From: Nelumbo lutea
Taxonomy: Eukaryota > Streptophyta > Magnoliopsida > Proteales > Nelumbonaceae
Direction: 5' to 3'
Length of the DNA stretch: 64,000 nucleotides
Assembly (NCBI GenBank): GCA_022828595.1
Contig: JAKGHH010000005.1
Location: 55,609,655-55,673,654, forward strand
Below the pieces are notes generated by a model. The model had not been told where the DNA came from. It made no database searches and saw nothing but the letters and a program-made list of their open reading frames with translations. Below are positions 32,392-44,455 of this stretch, piece after piece. Numbering within the stretch: position 1 is the stretch's first letter; every line of letters starts with the position of its first letter. The position numbers and the translations under genes were made by a program.

Positions 32392-32870
32392 AACCTCAAT
32401 TTCATTTGTATAACTGATGGCATTAAAATCCCCCCAATGACAATAATCCCTCCCATAAACCCCTAACTGCAGCTAGTTCTTCCCAAAATAGGACCCTATG
32501 TCTACATGAGTTAGGGCGAAACATAGTTGTCACCACCCATTCTCTTTCATCACTCACATTTCTTGCATTTATAGACATAGAGAATTGACCAATCACCTCT
32601 TCTTGGCACTCTACTTCCCCATTCTTCCGGACTACAAGTATGCCACCTAAGGCACCCCTTGAAGGGGCACAAGCCCAACTTAGGCCTCTACTACTCCAAT
32701 GATCCTTATCCAATTCCTGTCTGATTCCTGGAGTTTTGTTTCTTATAACATCACTACATTCGATTTTTCTTTTATCAGAACATTCCTGACCGTTCTCTTC
32801 TTTGTTGTACTTCCAAGACCTTTTACATTCCAGCAAATAATATTCACTTGAATTACTTGAAAAGACCCTG
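32392..32870 (-). pseudogene. LINE ORF2 endonuclease fragment
   Basis: Minus strand. The APE-type endonuclease N-terminus of an L1 ORF2: ICWNVKGLGSTTKKRTVRNV near 32830, then a frame-shifted region, then VVRKNGEVECQEEVIGQFSM and MSINARNVSDEREWVVTT (about 32500-32620), and RHRVLFWEELAAVRGLWEG near 32460. The reverse transcriptase is not present in continuation. Confidence 0.72.
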
Positions 32871-34285
32871 TCATAATCCCCCCAAATACTAATCTTTCCT
32901 TTTTCTCCTTTTTTCTGTTTTATGTCTCATCATATGAACTCCACTAACATGGAAAGTCATAAGTCATAAGTCATAATTCATAATTCATAATTGGTATGTT
33001 TTGTTTAAAAATGCATATCATAAAGTTGGTGCGTTTAGAACTAAAAACACTAAAGTAAATAGAATAAAGAAAATTACAAAACGGACCAGTCCACACCCAC
33101 GGCTTGTTACTAATTTTCAAGACTTGGAGAAAATACTAGGCCTATATCTGGTCCATAAAGTGTAAACAGGTGCATCTCCTTTTTTATCTGAATTGTTAAG
33201 TAAACAGAAACATTCAAATTGAAAATTTATGCCAATTTTCAGTCTCAACCATGCAATTAATTTATTGTTATCAATCCTTCCCTGATTTAAATCATATCAA
33301 ATAGCCCTACAATCAAAGCAAACGTCTCTTACATAAGGAAAAAAATCAAAAAATAGTTTCTACAGAATAGGGAGATATGCTATGACAAATCTGGGCCAGT
33401 TTCAGATTTCACGGAACCAGTTCAGCCGGAGCTTCACCACCGGCTTTGGGAAGATGCTACGAGATTAGAGCTGACCTGGGTCAGCCTTCGGCCTTCCCGG
33501 ACCGCCTCGTTTGAACAACAATATGATGAAGAGAGTGTTGGGACGTTCGAGCTGCCGCTGCTACTAACGATACGGTGACAGAGGAGCAGGGGAAAGATCT
33601 TGATCAGTTTCAGTCACCGACTACTAGCTTCGAACGGCAATGACGACCGGGGATGTAACAGGTAGTTTGGTGGGAGGAAACAAACTTCTGGACTCGAGTT
33701 CTGCCTTCCAGAGAATCAACGGTTTGCCGCCACTACTACGTCTGGTTCGAGTTCGGGAGTTTGAAGACAATGGTGAACAATGATCCAAAACGCAAATATA
33801 AATGACGGAAGGGGTGGGGGAAAGATATCGGGAACACGAGGGAGAGAAGGGAGTAGAATGAGAGAGAGAAAGAAAGAAAGAGAATGTGAAGAGGAAGGGA
33901 ATGCCGCCGCTGCTGGGAATTGCAGCGACGGTGACGTCTGAGAAAAACAGGGGACGGTGGGAGGGGTGAGAAAGAAAAAGAGAAGGGAAGTGACGAGAGA
34001 AAAGAAAATGAAATATAGAAGGCGATGGAAAAGAAATGAAAAGAGAGAGAATGGTAATTTTGGATTTAAAGAGTCAAATCGTGATTCTGAGAGCTGTTGG
34101 GTCAAAGATTGAGGGCTGAGATGGTTTAAGTATAAAGAGTGGTTTTGATTTGCGTATGCGGGTTAATAAGGGGGATGTTTGGAACCTTGCCCATTTTTCA
34201 AAACAAAAAAATGGTGCCATGTCGGATGTTAACGCTCATGTGTCTCATTGTTTGATTCTTTTTTTTTTATTTTGCGTAAATTTAA
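32871..34285. other. no gene recognised; purine-rich tracts
   Basis: Includes a somewhat GC-richer stretch (33400-33720) and a strongly purine-rich plus strand (33830-34040, GAGAGAAAGAAAG-type). A 129-codon minus-strand frame over the latter is low-complexity Ser/Phe/Leu and not convincing. Confidence 0.4.
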
Positions 34286-37200
34286 TATGAAATTAAATCT
34301 AAATAAATGCGTTTTTGTTGTCACATCGGGTAAATTCTTAGGTTACATCGTCAACCGACATGGCATTGAGGCCAATCTTGATAAAATTTAGGCCATATTA
34401 GATATGAGACCACCTCAGAAATTGAAGGAGGTTCAGAGTTTAAACGGGTGCATAGCCGCTCTGAGCCGTTTCATGTCCAAATCGCCAGATCGTTGTCTGC
34501 CTTTCTTCAAGGCAATTAAAATAAGCAAAGACTTCGAATGGACCAAAGAGTGTCAATTAGCTTTTAACGAGCTCAAAAAGGACCTCGCTAGCATCACAGT
34601 ATTAACCCGATCCGATGAGAGGGATATTTTGGAGTTGTACCTCTCCACGAGTGACAAGGTAGTCAGCTCGGTACTGATAAAAGTAGATCGGGTCCAATGA
34701 CCCATCTATTATGTTAGCAAAGTGTTACAGGAAGCAGAGACAAGGCATCCTGAGATCGAAAAGTTGGCGTACGTGTTAGTTGTTGCAACTTGAAAACTTC
34801 GACTATACTTCAAAGCTTATACAATCGTTGTCCTCACCAATAAGCTTTTGAGGCAAGTCTTGCTCAAGCCCGATGACTCTGGTAGATTGATGAAGTGGGC
34901 CATCGAACTCAACGAGTACGACATCCAGTACAAGCCGTGAACTGCCATTAAGGCCCAAGCCTTAGCTGACTTCATCGCGGAATGCACTTTTAGCACCAAG
35001 GTCCTTGAGTTAATCGAGCCCGAGCACAGCGAGGAAGCTCCAACCAGCGCGGCTTCTCTCCTGGTTAGACCGAAACCGACCTGGGATGAGGAGCCTTGGA
35101 TCCTCTATGTGGATGGCTCGTCGAATCAGTAGGGTAGCGGAGCTGGAATCGTTCTGTATGGGCCAAGCGGTGTGAAATTGGAATACGCACTACGCTTCGA
35201 GTTCTCTGCGTCCAATAATGAAACGGAGTACGAGGCACTAATAGCCAGGTTGGCCTTAGCAAGCGAAGTGAAAGCTAAGCATATTGTTATCTGCTCGGGA
35301 TATTTTGGAGTTGTACCTCTCCACGAGTGACAAGGTAGTCAGCTCGGTACTGATAAAAGTAGATCGGGTCCAATGACCCATCTATTATGTTAGCAAAGTG
35401 TTACAGGAAGCAGAGACAAGGCATCCTGAGATCGAAAAGTTGGCGTACGTGTTAGTTGTTGCAACTTGAAAACTTCGACTATACTTCAAAGCTTATACAA
35501 TCGTTGTCCTCACCAATAAGCTTTTGAGGCAAGTCTTGCTCAAGCCCGATGACTCTGGTAGATTGATGAAGTGGGCCATCGAACTCAACGAGTACGACAT
35601 CCAGTACAAGCCGTGAACTGCCATTAAGGCCCAAGCCTTAGCTGACTTCATCGCGGAATGCACTTTTAGCACCAAGGTCCTTGAGTTAATCGAGCCCGAG
35701 CACAGCGAGGAAGCTCCAACCAGCGCGGCTTCTCTCCTGGTTAGACCGAAACCGACCTGGGATGAGGAGCCTTGGATCCTCTATGTGGATGGCTCGTCGA
35801 ATCAGTAGGGTAGCGGAGCTGGAATCGTTCTGTATGGGCCAAGCGGTGTGAAATTGGAATACGCACTACGCTTCGAGTTCTCTGCGTCCAATAATGAAAC
35901 GGAGTACGAGGCACTAATAGCCAGGTTGGCCTTAGCAAGCGAAGTGAAAGCTAAGCATATTGTTATCTGCAGTGACTCCCAGCTTGTAGTCAACCAGGTC
36001 ACTGGTGAATACAAAGCTCGCGAGCCAACCATGGTCGCCTACTTAACCAAAGTCAGAGAGGCTCTACTCAACTTCAAGTCCTATTTCATCAAACAAATCC
36101 CGAGGTCCGAGAACGCTGAGGCCGATGCCCTGTCCTGATTAGCCAGCACAAGCGACAACACCATGAGAACCGTATACATAGAAAACCTGCCTCGGCATAG
36201 CATTCTCGGGGGGGCAGAGGAGATTGCTCCTGTTGTACAAGCAGTGCCAAGCTGGGTTGATCCACTAGTAAGCTACCTACTACACAGGGCCCACCCTGCA
36301 GATCATAATGCTACCAGAAGGGTAGAGCGTCAGGCAGCCAAATACGTCATGATAGACGGATGACTACATGGGACCCTCCCTTATCTGCACTGCTTACGAC
36401 CTTTCGAAGCCGAGCTCGTACTCTGCAACACTCACGAGGGTTTGCGCAGCGGACACATGGGGGCAGGGCTCCCGCCCAGAAGGCGCTACGACAGGGATAT
36501 TATTGGCCAACGATGAAGGCAGATGCGATTGAGTTCGTCAGAATATGTGACAAGTGTTAGAAGCACGCCAACATCCACCACCAACCCATTGCCGACCTCA
36601 AGTACCTCACTAGCTCGTGGCCCTTTGCACAGTGGGGGATTGATATACTCGGATCATTTCCACCAGCGACAGGACAGAGGAGGTTCTTATTCATAGTAGT
36701 TGATTATTTCACTAAGTGGGTGGAAGTTGAACCTCTCGCAACGATCATGGCACGGAGTGTGCAGAACTTCTTCTGGAAGAATATAGTTTGTCGTTTCGGA
36801 CTACCCCGGGTGCTCATCTCTGACAATGGCAAACAATTCGATGACATCAAATTCCAGAACTGGTGTAAAGACATGGGGATACAACAAAGTTTCACCTCAG
36901 TGGCGCACCCTCAAGCAAACGGTCAAGCGGAAGTCACGAACAGGGCCATTCTCCATGGACTAAAGGCACGCCTAGCCCGAGCTAAAGGACTGTGGGTAGA
37001 CAAACTGCCCAGCGTACTATGGGCTTACCGAACCACTATAAAGACCACGACGGGTGAGACTCCCTTCAACCTCACTTACGGGATAGAGGCAGTCATTACA
37101 ACCGAGATCGAGGTCCTACACTACTCCCGAAAGCCTACGACGACGAAGCAAATAATGATGAGCTATGCACCAACCTCGACCTACTTGATGAGGTACAGGA

Positions 37201-37465
37201 CCTCGCATACATTAGGACCGCGGCCTACCAATAGAGAGTAGCTCGGTACTATAATGCCAGGGTCAAGAAGCGGAACCTCCGCGTCGGAGACTTGGTTCTT
37301 CGTAAGGTTATGGTACCTAAGCCTGGCGTTGGTAAGCTCGGGCCAAATTGGGAAGGACCTTATCGAGTAAGTGCTTGGGGAAGGAACGTATGAGCTCAAA
37401 ACCCCAAAAGGGAAGCAAGTACATCGGGCATGGAATATTGTCAACCTAAGGCAATATTACTTGTA
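34286..37465 (+). pseudogene. Tat gypsy pol remnant: RT end, two RNase H domains, integrase
   Basis: Starts in the reverse transcriptase tail (NKCVFVVTSGKFLGYIVNRH near 34300). RNase H 1 follows (FEWTKECQLAFNELKKDLAS, PIYYVSKVLQEAETRHPEIE), then the archaeal-type RNase H (WILYVDGSSN, YALRFEFSASNNETEYEALI, ICSDSQLVVNQVTGEYKA). Integrase: GIDILGSFPPA, LISDNGKQFDDIKF and HPQANGQAEVTNR give the D, D, E residues (36640-36960), and the C-terminal KKRNLRVGDLVLRKVM lies near 37270. Stops are frequent; most fit a CGA-to-TGA or CAG-to-TAG change, for example SSNQ-stop-GSGAG. Confidence 0.85.
34621..35970 (+). repeat. perfect tandem duplication of 674 bp within the Tat gypsy
   Basis: The segment 34621-35294 recurs at 35297-35970 (offset 676) with no difference seen by eye, separated by two extra bases, tc. 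It covers the end of RNase H 1 and the start of the second RNase H. Both copies carry the same premature stops. The offset is not a multiple of three, so the duplication also shifts the frame. Confidence 0.95.
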
Positions 37466-37476
37466 ATGACCAAGAT

Positions 37477-37790
37477 GAGTGGACTTCGAGTCGCTCCCAC
37501 AGACTAAGGGCCAAAAGTGTCAAACGGGCAATGACCTCGGCACCCCATAAGCCCTAGTCGCCTCTTCGGCATGGGCAAAGCTGAGTGGACTTCGAGTCGC
37601 TCCCACAGCATAAGGGCCAAAAGTGTCGAACTAGCAATGACCTCGACATTAAAAGACCCAGTCGCTTCTTCGACATGGGCGAACTCCAGAAGAGAGTGGA
37701 CTATGAGTCGCTCTCCCAGCCTAAGGGCGAAAACGTCGAGCTAACAAAAGACATTGGCACGAGCAAAGCACTCTAAAATGTCCAAGGTAT
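37477..37790 (+). repeat. three diverged tandem units of 106-111 bp after the integrase
   Basis: Units start GAGTGGACTTCGAGTCGC at 37477 and 37583 and GAGTGGACTATGAGTCGC at 37694. Each contains AAGGGCCAAAAGTGTC-like and TCTTCGACATGGGC-like words. The third is less complete. It lies between integrase and the antisense ORF. Confidence 0.85.
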
Positions 37791-38358
37791 AGGCAGCCCG
37801 CCTATGCTTGGGGAGAACGCTAGAGGCATTCTTCTTTATGGACAAGATAGAGGAGAAAATCTCGAGATCAAGGGGCAGGGCGTAGTCGGAGCAGAGGGAG
37901 ATTGTCCCGACCACATTCTGAATGGAGTTTGGGTGAAGTTGGTCTATGGTGACATTGAAAAACTTTAAGACCTCTATGATCAGGGGGTGCAGAGGAAGAC
38001 GGAGCCCAGCCATGAGTTGTTCTCCGAAAATCATGATCTCATCATGATCGTGCTCCTAAGGGAAGTTACCTGCGGGAAGATTATAGGAATACTCCCTCGA
38101 AAGATTATACTGACGTATCAGGGCCCTAAGTCTCTCTACGGTCATAGTTGAGGGGCCGAACTTGTCCGGTACCTGAACTTGATGTGAGGTAGACGCTAGG
38201 ACATCCAAGGCCTCCCGTGCCTCATAGGTTGGTTGTGCCTCAGAGACACCTATTTGAGCCGAGGTACCCACCTTGGGTTCATCTAGAAGACTATCAAAGC
38301 TATGGTCTGACATAACTGCTAATTGAAACGAACTGAAAAGGAAGCTAGGGAAACTCAC
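37741..38358 (-). CDS. antisense ORF of the Tat gypsy (putative plant transposon protein), broken in two
   Basis: Two minus-strand frames. The upstream one (38056-38358, 100 codons) has SFDSLLDEPKVGTSAQIGVS and TVERLRALIRQYNLSREYSY; the downstream one (37741-38034, 97 codons) has AGLRLPLHPLIIEVLKFFNV, QLHPNSIQNVVGTISLCSDY and LPLDLEIFSSILSIKK. A stop and frame change near 38035-38056 separates them. The second half matches the antisense ORF at 29.1-30.2 kb. The family is known in Tat elements; its function is not established. Possibly a pseudogene. Confidence 0.65.
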
Positions 38359-38600
38359 TAAGGGAAAGCGGCCGAACTAGAGAACCCGAGCTGAGGAGTC
38401 TTAGGCGTGACCTCAGAGTGAACGCTAGTGAACTTATGGTGGAGAAAATGACTCGGGTCATCCCTACTTGTAGCCACTATGTCTGGGAATCAACGGTCAA
38501 GATTAGGATGATCCAACGACTCTCAAGAAAACCGACTGCATGACCCCTGGGGTGAAATCAGTTTAGCGCATTTTTTGGCTCCAAATCTTATGGAGCAAGG

Positions 38601-39969
38601 TTAATTTGTGTGAACGCAATGGCTGTTCGGCTGGTTGTAAAACCAATGATAAAGGTTTACGCCACTAATAAAATACATGGGCCCGCACCAATCGCAGTGG
38701 GGTCTATGATTCAACTCATTCGAATCCCTATTTATGTACCCACCGTTAAAATTTCCTGTCCAGCTCTATGTCACCATGATTGCTTATAAAGGGCATTTTT
38801 GTATCTTAGACGTTTTTAAAGATTTCATTTTTAAACTGAAGGTTATGTGGCTGCTCATTTATAAAGAATGAAGAATAAAAGATAATTGCAGAGAAAAAAA
38901 GTAGCAATAGAAGAAGAAAAAGAAACATAAAATATGTAGTTGTTGGTTTTGATAAATACATTAGGAAGAAATAAGACCGTGCCTGCTACTTCCATTTCTA
39001 CCTTTCAAAGGTAAAAAATCCTGTAAGTGATAGAAGTAACCCAGGATAGATAATAGAGAGAGGCTTTTGTTTTTTATAAGAGATGAAAATAGAGAGTTTG
39101 ACTAAAAAAAGACGAATAGATAGGGGTGAGCAAATTTCGATTGAAACCGAATAACCAAATCGAAATTATGGGATCAAAGAGACTGATAACAAATAGAGAT
39201 CGATACAGAGGAAGTGATAAAACACGGAATCAACTGCTTCTGAATAGGTTGAACCAAATCTGCTTCGAGATAAACTCTTTTTAATTATCTAATACGTCAT
39301 GTTTCTTGTTTTAAAAACACACTAACATTGACAAGTTTGCGAAGAGAAAGGGGAAAGTGGGAATGTAAAAGAGAAAAAAAGAGAGTATTGATGCAGAACC
39401 ACAAAGAGAGCTATAACGGGAAAAAGAGAGGCATTAAAGGAGAATACTGGGGAAAAGAGAGAAAGGAGAGACCCACTATTATGGCCCAAATTGCTTTAGT
39501 ATATATAGATTCATATAAAAAAATGTGATAAATAAAAACTATTATTATTAATGTGATAGAAATCGCTAAAAATATTAAAGAAAATCGAAAAGGAGAATTA
39601 ATATCCAACTCATGATCCACTGAACAGATCCAATACCTATCATGTATCCACAAATTATTAGGGGAAATGCCATTCCGCCCGTATGGGAATTGGATTCCAA
39701 TTCCACCCAACCAAATGGCTGGAATCGGAATGGACTGATTCCAGACCTCTGCGAACCGAACATACCCTCAACTCCTATGCGCTGGGCGAAAGCAGAGGCC
39801 CATGATTTAGACGAGTATAAAATGACTGTTTGTACCAAATATAGTCATGGTGTGATTCTCAAAAAAATCACTGTGGCCCATTGGTACTTTGTAAAGAGCA
39901 AACAAGGTTAAAGTCAGGAAGGACACCCAAAATTATCAAGAAGGCTGCAAACGAATCAGATGAATCAAG
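38601..39969. other. no gene recognised
   Basis: Contains a lone hAT-type left end, TAGGGGTGAGCAAATTTCG, near 39122 and a run of GGAATC/GATTCC words at 39680-39745 followed by GAACCGAACATACCC. These may be DNA-transposon scraps. No coding signal. Confidence 0.35.
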
Positions 39970-40236
39970 TATGATTTTCAAAACCGGATCAGACTGGAAA
40001 AGCTGGGAACCGGTCAGGTAACTGGTTTAGGTTTTCTCTAAAACCAGAATTTTTTCAAAAAATGTTGATTTTGGTCAGTAAATAACTGACTTGGGCTGTT
40101 AACCATTCAAACGATTTTGATCATTTTTTATTTTTTTGTCAAAATGAGTCGATTCTTCCTTTGAGCGGTCAGACTTTTTGACCCAATAACTGAACCCTTG
40201 ACCAGTTCGGTCTCCAAATCAGTTTTAAAAACCATG
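39970..40236. mobile_element. hAT-like element, GGTC/GACC family, 8-bp TSD
   Basis: 267 bp starting TATGATTTTCAAAACCGG and ending CAGTTTTAAAAACCATG, flanked by gaatcaag (39962-39969 and 40237-40244, perfect). The body has ACCGGTCAGG, TTTTGGTCAG, GACCAGTTCGG words and the phrase GTTGATTTTGGTCAGTAAAT shared with the 53.6 kb copy. Confidence 0.8.
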
Positions 40237-40244
40237 GAATCAAG

Positions 40245-42190
40245 TATTTAAGTAAATCCAAATTTAATTTGTTTATATGTGAATTCGAATCAACTCTTTT
40301 GTCGGACTTATATTTGAATCAAATAATTTAGATTGTGATTGTGACGAGATATTGAATAGCGTGGATAAATTAAACTAAAATTGAAGAAAACATTATTATA
40401 TCCTTAATAAAATGAATTAAAAATGCTTTTAATGTTCTTATATAACGAACTGGAAAATAACTTGTTTGAAACTTGATCTAATGGATTTTTAGTAAACATA
40501 CTATTTAAACCAACTTTGCTAATAAATACAATATAAATTTCAGATCGTATCCCATTTGCAACCTCGTATAGAAGGGTTCTTCTCATGATAAAATTTAGAA
40601 AATGGGCCACATTGAAATTCCGGTTCGGGTTAGTTGATAGCTTGGGCAAACAAATCCGGTAAATGGTGTCGTTAAATTTAGAAATAAAAATTATAAAGAT
40701 GAAATGCTTGCCCTAAATTTAATGCAAGTAAATAAATCAATTAACTTGTATATTTTTGCCCATTCATATTTATTTGCACACGCCAATTATTTTAAATTTG
40801 AAGAAAGATTCTTTTAATCAAAAGTCAAAACTAAGTGTTTATTACTAAAAGAGGTATTGTACTCCTAAAATACCATAACCTTGTCCATCCTAGAATATAG
40901 GATTTAAGTAATGAGGACATTTTGGCGTAAAAATATTAATAAATAAGGAGGATGAATTCTCAAGCTCAATTTGGAAAGTGTATAAATATAAATATATACG
41001 GTGCAAATACATACAAAATATAAGGTTTTGCATTCTACAAATTTATATTTATAGAACTTCAGTTTTAAAAAATTGACTTAAATATATCCTAAATTTTATA
41101 AATGAACTTAAAATACCTTCACCCTGTTATGTTAGTAGATTTAACAAAAAGATGCTTTTACCCTTGATAAAACAGTATCATCTTCTAATTGGATTTTCCC
41201 TGCAATATATGTTAGTCAAAAGTCAAGATTACTTATAGTGGAATCCCAGTCATCAGGAATTATTGTTATCGAAGTGTTTGTATAATCATATAAATGATCC
41301 TCCTTGAGGCTGTTAATCAAGTCTATGCCCAGAAAACCCAGCTTTCTATAAATTGCGAAGGTATCCAGGACCGGCATGTATATAACCCTCGTTGGCTTGT
41401 GCAAAATCATCCCATCTCCTCCACTGTATCATTAATTCATGTAAAAAATGTGTTATCTTGCGATTTCGAAGATGTAAATCAGCTGAAAATTACTTTGTGT
41501 AACCATTGCCTTGATTGTAGATAAAGAAAGATACTATCATTCAATCGTACTCTGAATTTTAGTTCTACCTTGTTCTTACTGCCTTTGTTCTTCCTCCAAA
41601 TCATTTTCATATCCTCTACGGGTGCTGCACGTACGGATAGCAGGGGGTTGCCCAATCTCATGTCCCTTGGCTAACACAACAATAAATCAAGTTCAGTCAT
41701 ATCGAGACGAAAACTTTAGGGTTTTAATAACAATAAAAGTAATACTTTTAAAAAAATTCAAAATCAAATGACCTAATCATGTTGGATCAATTTCACTTTG
41801 TCCATTTGTAAATTAATCAAAACTAAATGACCTAATTATGGATATATATTAATATTTTATATTTTAAATATAAATTTTAATATAAAAAAGTGGGAAATTT
41901 TTCATATTTCTTAGTCTAAAATGTTTTATATCATAAATCTAATTTTTAAATTTATTTTTAATAATTGCATTATAATTTTTAAAATTAAATTAAATTTTTA
42001 AGTTTAAATCTTTTGAACCGATTGACCAAACAAAAAAATCGACCCAAATCGATACAACTTGAGTGGGTCGGTTTTCACAAAAGGTTAGTTAGTTTTAGCT
42101 GACAAACTCCCTAATTTGACCAGGTCGAATTTGGTTGGCCAAATAGCCTACGACCGAACCGAACCAACTCATAATTTCAGCTAAAAACAC
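40245..42190. other. AT-rich intergenic region with a one-ended Tourist-like copy
   Basis: 40963-41055 resembles the MITE at 19568 (AGCTCAATTTGGAAAGTGTA, CAAATACATACAAAATA, AAGGTTTTGCATTCTACA) but lacks its right inverted end. Around 42010-42180 there are GACC/GGTC-rich words like those of the hAT-like family, without definable ends. No gene recognised. Confidence 0.45.
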
Positions 42191-42905
42191 CTAAAACTTG
42201 TGGACTCTATCAATGAAGCTGTAGCTTACCCTCAAATCAGCCATCTATTTTATTTTGTATAAAAACTTTTTGAATCTTCTTTGTTTTAATTATTATAAAG
42301 CGAACTCAGACTTGCATAAGATTTGGATTTGAATACCTAGTGATTGATTGGATTGGAATAGAATGGATCTAAAATAGCCCCGATTATAGCCCTATTTGAT
42401 AGTTATTTCTTCTCAATTTTACCATATTACAAAGACCAAGTTTATCAGATTATTTATTTTAATTTTCGTTGCATTAAATTTTAGAAAAATAACCGTTCAG
42501 TCCAGTCCAAGATTAGAATTCATAGGCCTAAAGTAAGTACAATTAGAGTAGGTAATAGTTCGAAATTGATGCCAATTCACGGATAGCAGTGTATAGGCTT
42601 AAACTTTTTGAATGTTTATAAAATTACAGAATTCAAAATTTTACATACTTGTCCATTAAATCTAATGTGGAAACACGAAAACAAGCCCTTTCTTTTACTA
42701 CATTAATTTTTCAGTGCAATGTTAACGATTATTGATCGGGGCTAAGAATTTCCACGAAACAATGAAAGGTTTGACATTTCCACACAGTACATTCACTTTA
42801 AGTCACTATTCAATTGACTAGACGATGCACGCATTTACCAAAGACTTGAGAATTGTTGGTCGCCGGAAGTGATTTAGCACCACATGATTCGGAGGGAAAG
42901 TCATC
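42190..42905. repeat. diverged segmental duplication, copy 1
   Basis: Shares, in the same order and orientation, many blocks with 54612-55100: CTCTATCAATGAAGCTGTAG, GATTATAGCCCTATTT, TTACAAAGACC, a T-rich block, ATTTCCACAC and TTGCCGGAAGT-like words. The blocks are non-coding. In copy 2 the LRR pseudogene begins about 0.9 kb downstream; no LRR sequence was found downstream of copy 1. Confidence 0.7.
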
Positions 42906-43159
42906 AGAGCTATGACGAAATAAAGTATATAAGAAATGAGATATTTTCACACGTCACATTTTAAGACCGATGGACACAATTTGTGTGCGTTTACTTCAAT
43001 TGAATCGACTATTCTAGCGTCAATTCCACCCATGTCGGCCCAGTCCCTACGTTTGGGCGAGGCCATTACTGGAAGGCAATTATAAGGATGGAGCATAGAT
43101 GGAATGATGGAATGGAGTCCATTTTCTTTTGTCTCTTCACTGAAATATATACTATATAC

Positions 43160-43462
43160 CATCGTTTTAAAAAACGATTCAGAAACGTAATCGTTTTAGC
43201 CACCAGTTTCTAGGTTAACAGTTCGTTCATTTGATTTGAATAAATGGTCCATTTTAATAATAAATTAAAAATAATTAAAAAAATAAAAAAAAATGGTCAA
43301 AATTGTTGAATAGGTCAATGGGTCAATAGTTTGACTATCCCGGTCAACGATTTATTGACTTTTTCAACGATTTTTAACAGATTTTGGGTTTTAAATAAAA
43401 CGGAACCGGTTGCCTGGCCAAACAGTCTGACCATCCAGGTCAATGACGATTCGAAAACATTG
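43160..43462. mobile_element. hAT-like element, GGTC/GACC family, perfect 8-bp TSD
   Basis: 303 bp starting CATCGTTTTAAAAAACGATT and ending AATGACGATTCGAAAACATTG, flanked by ctatatac (43152-43159 and 43463-43470). The body has GGTCAATGGGTCAATAG and CCCGGTCAACG words. Confidence 0.8.
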
Positions 43463-43470
43463 CTATATAC

Positions 43471-44447
43471 ATTATTTCTATCATGAAAAGGCAATTGATG
43501 GGGTTTTCTAAAAAATCAAGATATTTACTTGTAGATAAAAGTAAATTGCTAGAACCAACAACTGGAGAACAATTCTTAGAGCTGGATGCATGCCATTTAT
43601 TGATACAAGTCCTTCTACCAAGATAATCAGATTGATATCCAACATACAATGAAACTAGTGGTGCAATGTTTTAAGAAACAAATTGATATAAGCCATTGTT
43701 ATTCATTCCTTGTAGAATCACATCCTTTATATATGCATCATCCACCAAAAACTCAAATGGATGAAATTCAAAAAAAAACAATGATTTTCTATTGTGAATT
43801 TTGCAATAGAGAGAAGATTCTTGCGAAGGTGTGGAATATGCAATAAATCATTCAAAACCAATCTATGAGAATTATAGATTGGTTACTCTAACAAATAGAA
43901 GGGTCTTATTCTATCAAAGATGATTTCTACATTTTTTATGATGCCAAATCAATTTTGCCATAAGGGGTAGCATGTACACTTGAGAGAGTGGTCCTCCTTA
44001 CTATCTGGCTAGGATTGATTTGTCAATTAATGAGCCAATATTCCATATGTAGTTATTTGTTATGCATTGGGCTTTTGGGCTGTTTTCAATATTCCATTGT
44101 TTCTTGGTGTTAGAAGTACTTCATTGTCATTGATGGGTGTATTGATAAATGTTGTATGTGGGCAAGTGGCTCTTGGGATTTATATATTATGTGTGGCATT
44201 GTTTTTAATTACTTATAAGGAAGAAAGTGGGTTTATAAATATGTATTTTGGAATTGGATAGAAGATTCATTAATTATTGTATTTTTGGTAGAAAGAAACA
44301 AATTAAGCATCCAAACAACGCCGGCTTTCTAGTTTTTTACTTCAAAGCTGTGAGAAAACTTTGTTTTACATTATCAAATTCTAGGAACCTTGCATGTGAG
44401 AAATCTTTAAGACTAGCTAGCTAGGTTTGTCAAAGTCAAACAACTAA
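43471..44447. other. no gene recognised
   Basis: AT-rich sequence with two short plus-strand frames (43649-43846 and 44067-44261, the latter hydrophobic) that match no family I recognise. Confidence 0.35.
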
Positions 44448-44455
44448 GACGCAAA

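Larger units (their letters stand above)
34286..38600 (+). mobile_element. Ty3-gypsy retrotransposon, Tat lineage, partial
   Basis: Order on the plus strand: C-terminus of reverse transcriptase, RNase H, a second archaeal-type RNase H, integrase, a tandem-repeat spacer, then an antisense ORF. Two RNase H domains plus an antisense ORF after integrase are diagnostic of Tat. Gag, protease and most of the reverse transcriptase are absent at the left, and no 3' LTR could be defined at the right, where similarity fades near 38600. A 674-bp duplication sits in the RNase H region. Confidence 0.82.

Noticed and set aside
33716..34105. 129-codon minus-strand frame rich in Ser, Phe, Leu
   Set aside because: It is the complement of a purine-rich tract, so the open frame follows from composition. 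No domain is visible.
34817..35675. Identical pairs of short minus-strand frames at 34.8 and 35.5 kb
   Set aside because: They are shadows of the tandem-duplicated gypsy RNase H region.
39122..39140. hAT-type left end TAGGGGTGAGCAAATTTCG
   Set aside because: No inverted partner or target duplication could be found within 2 kb.
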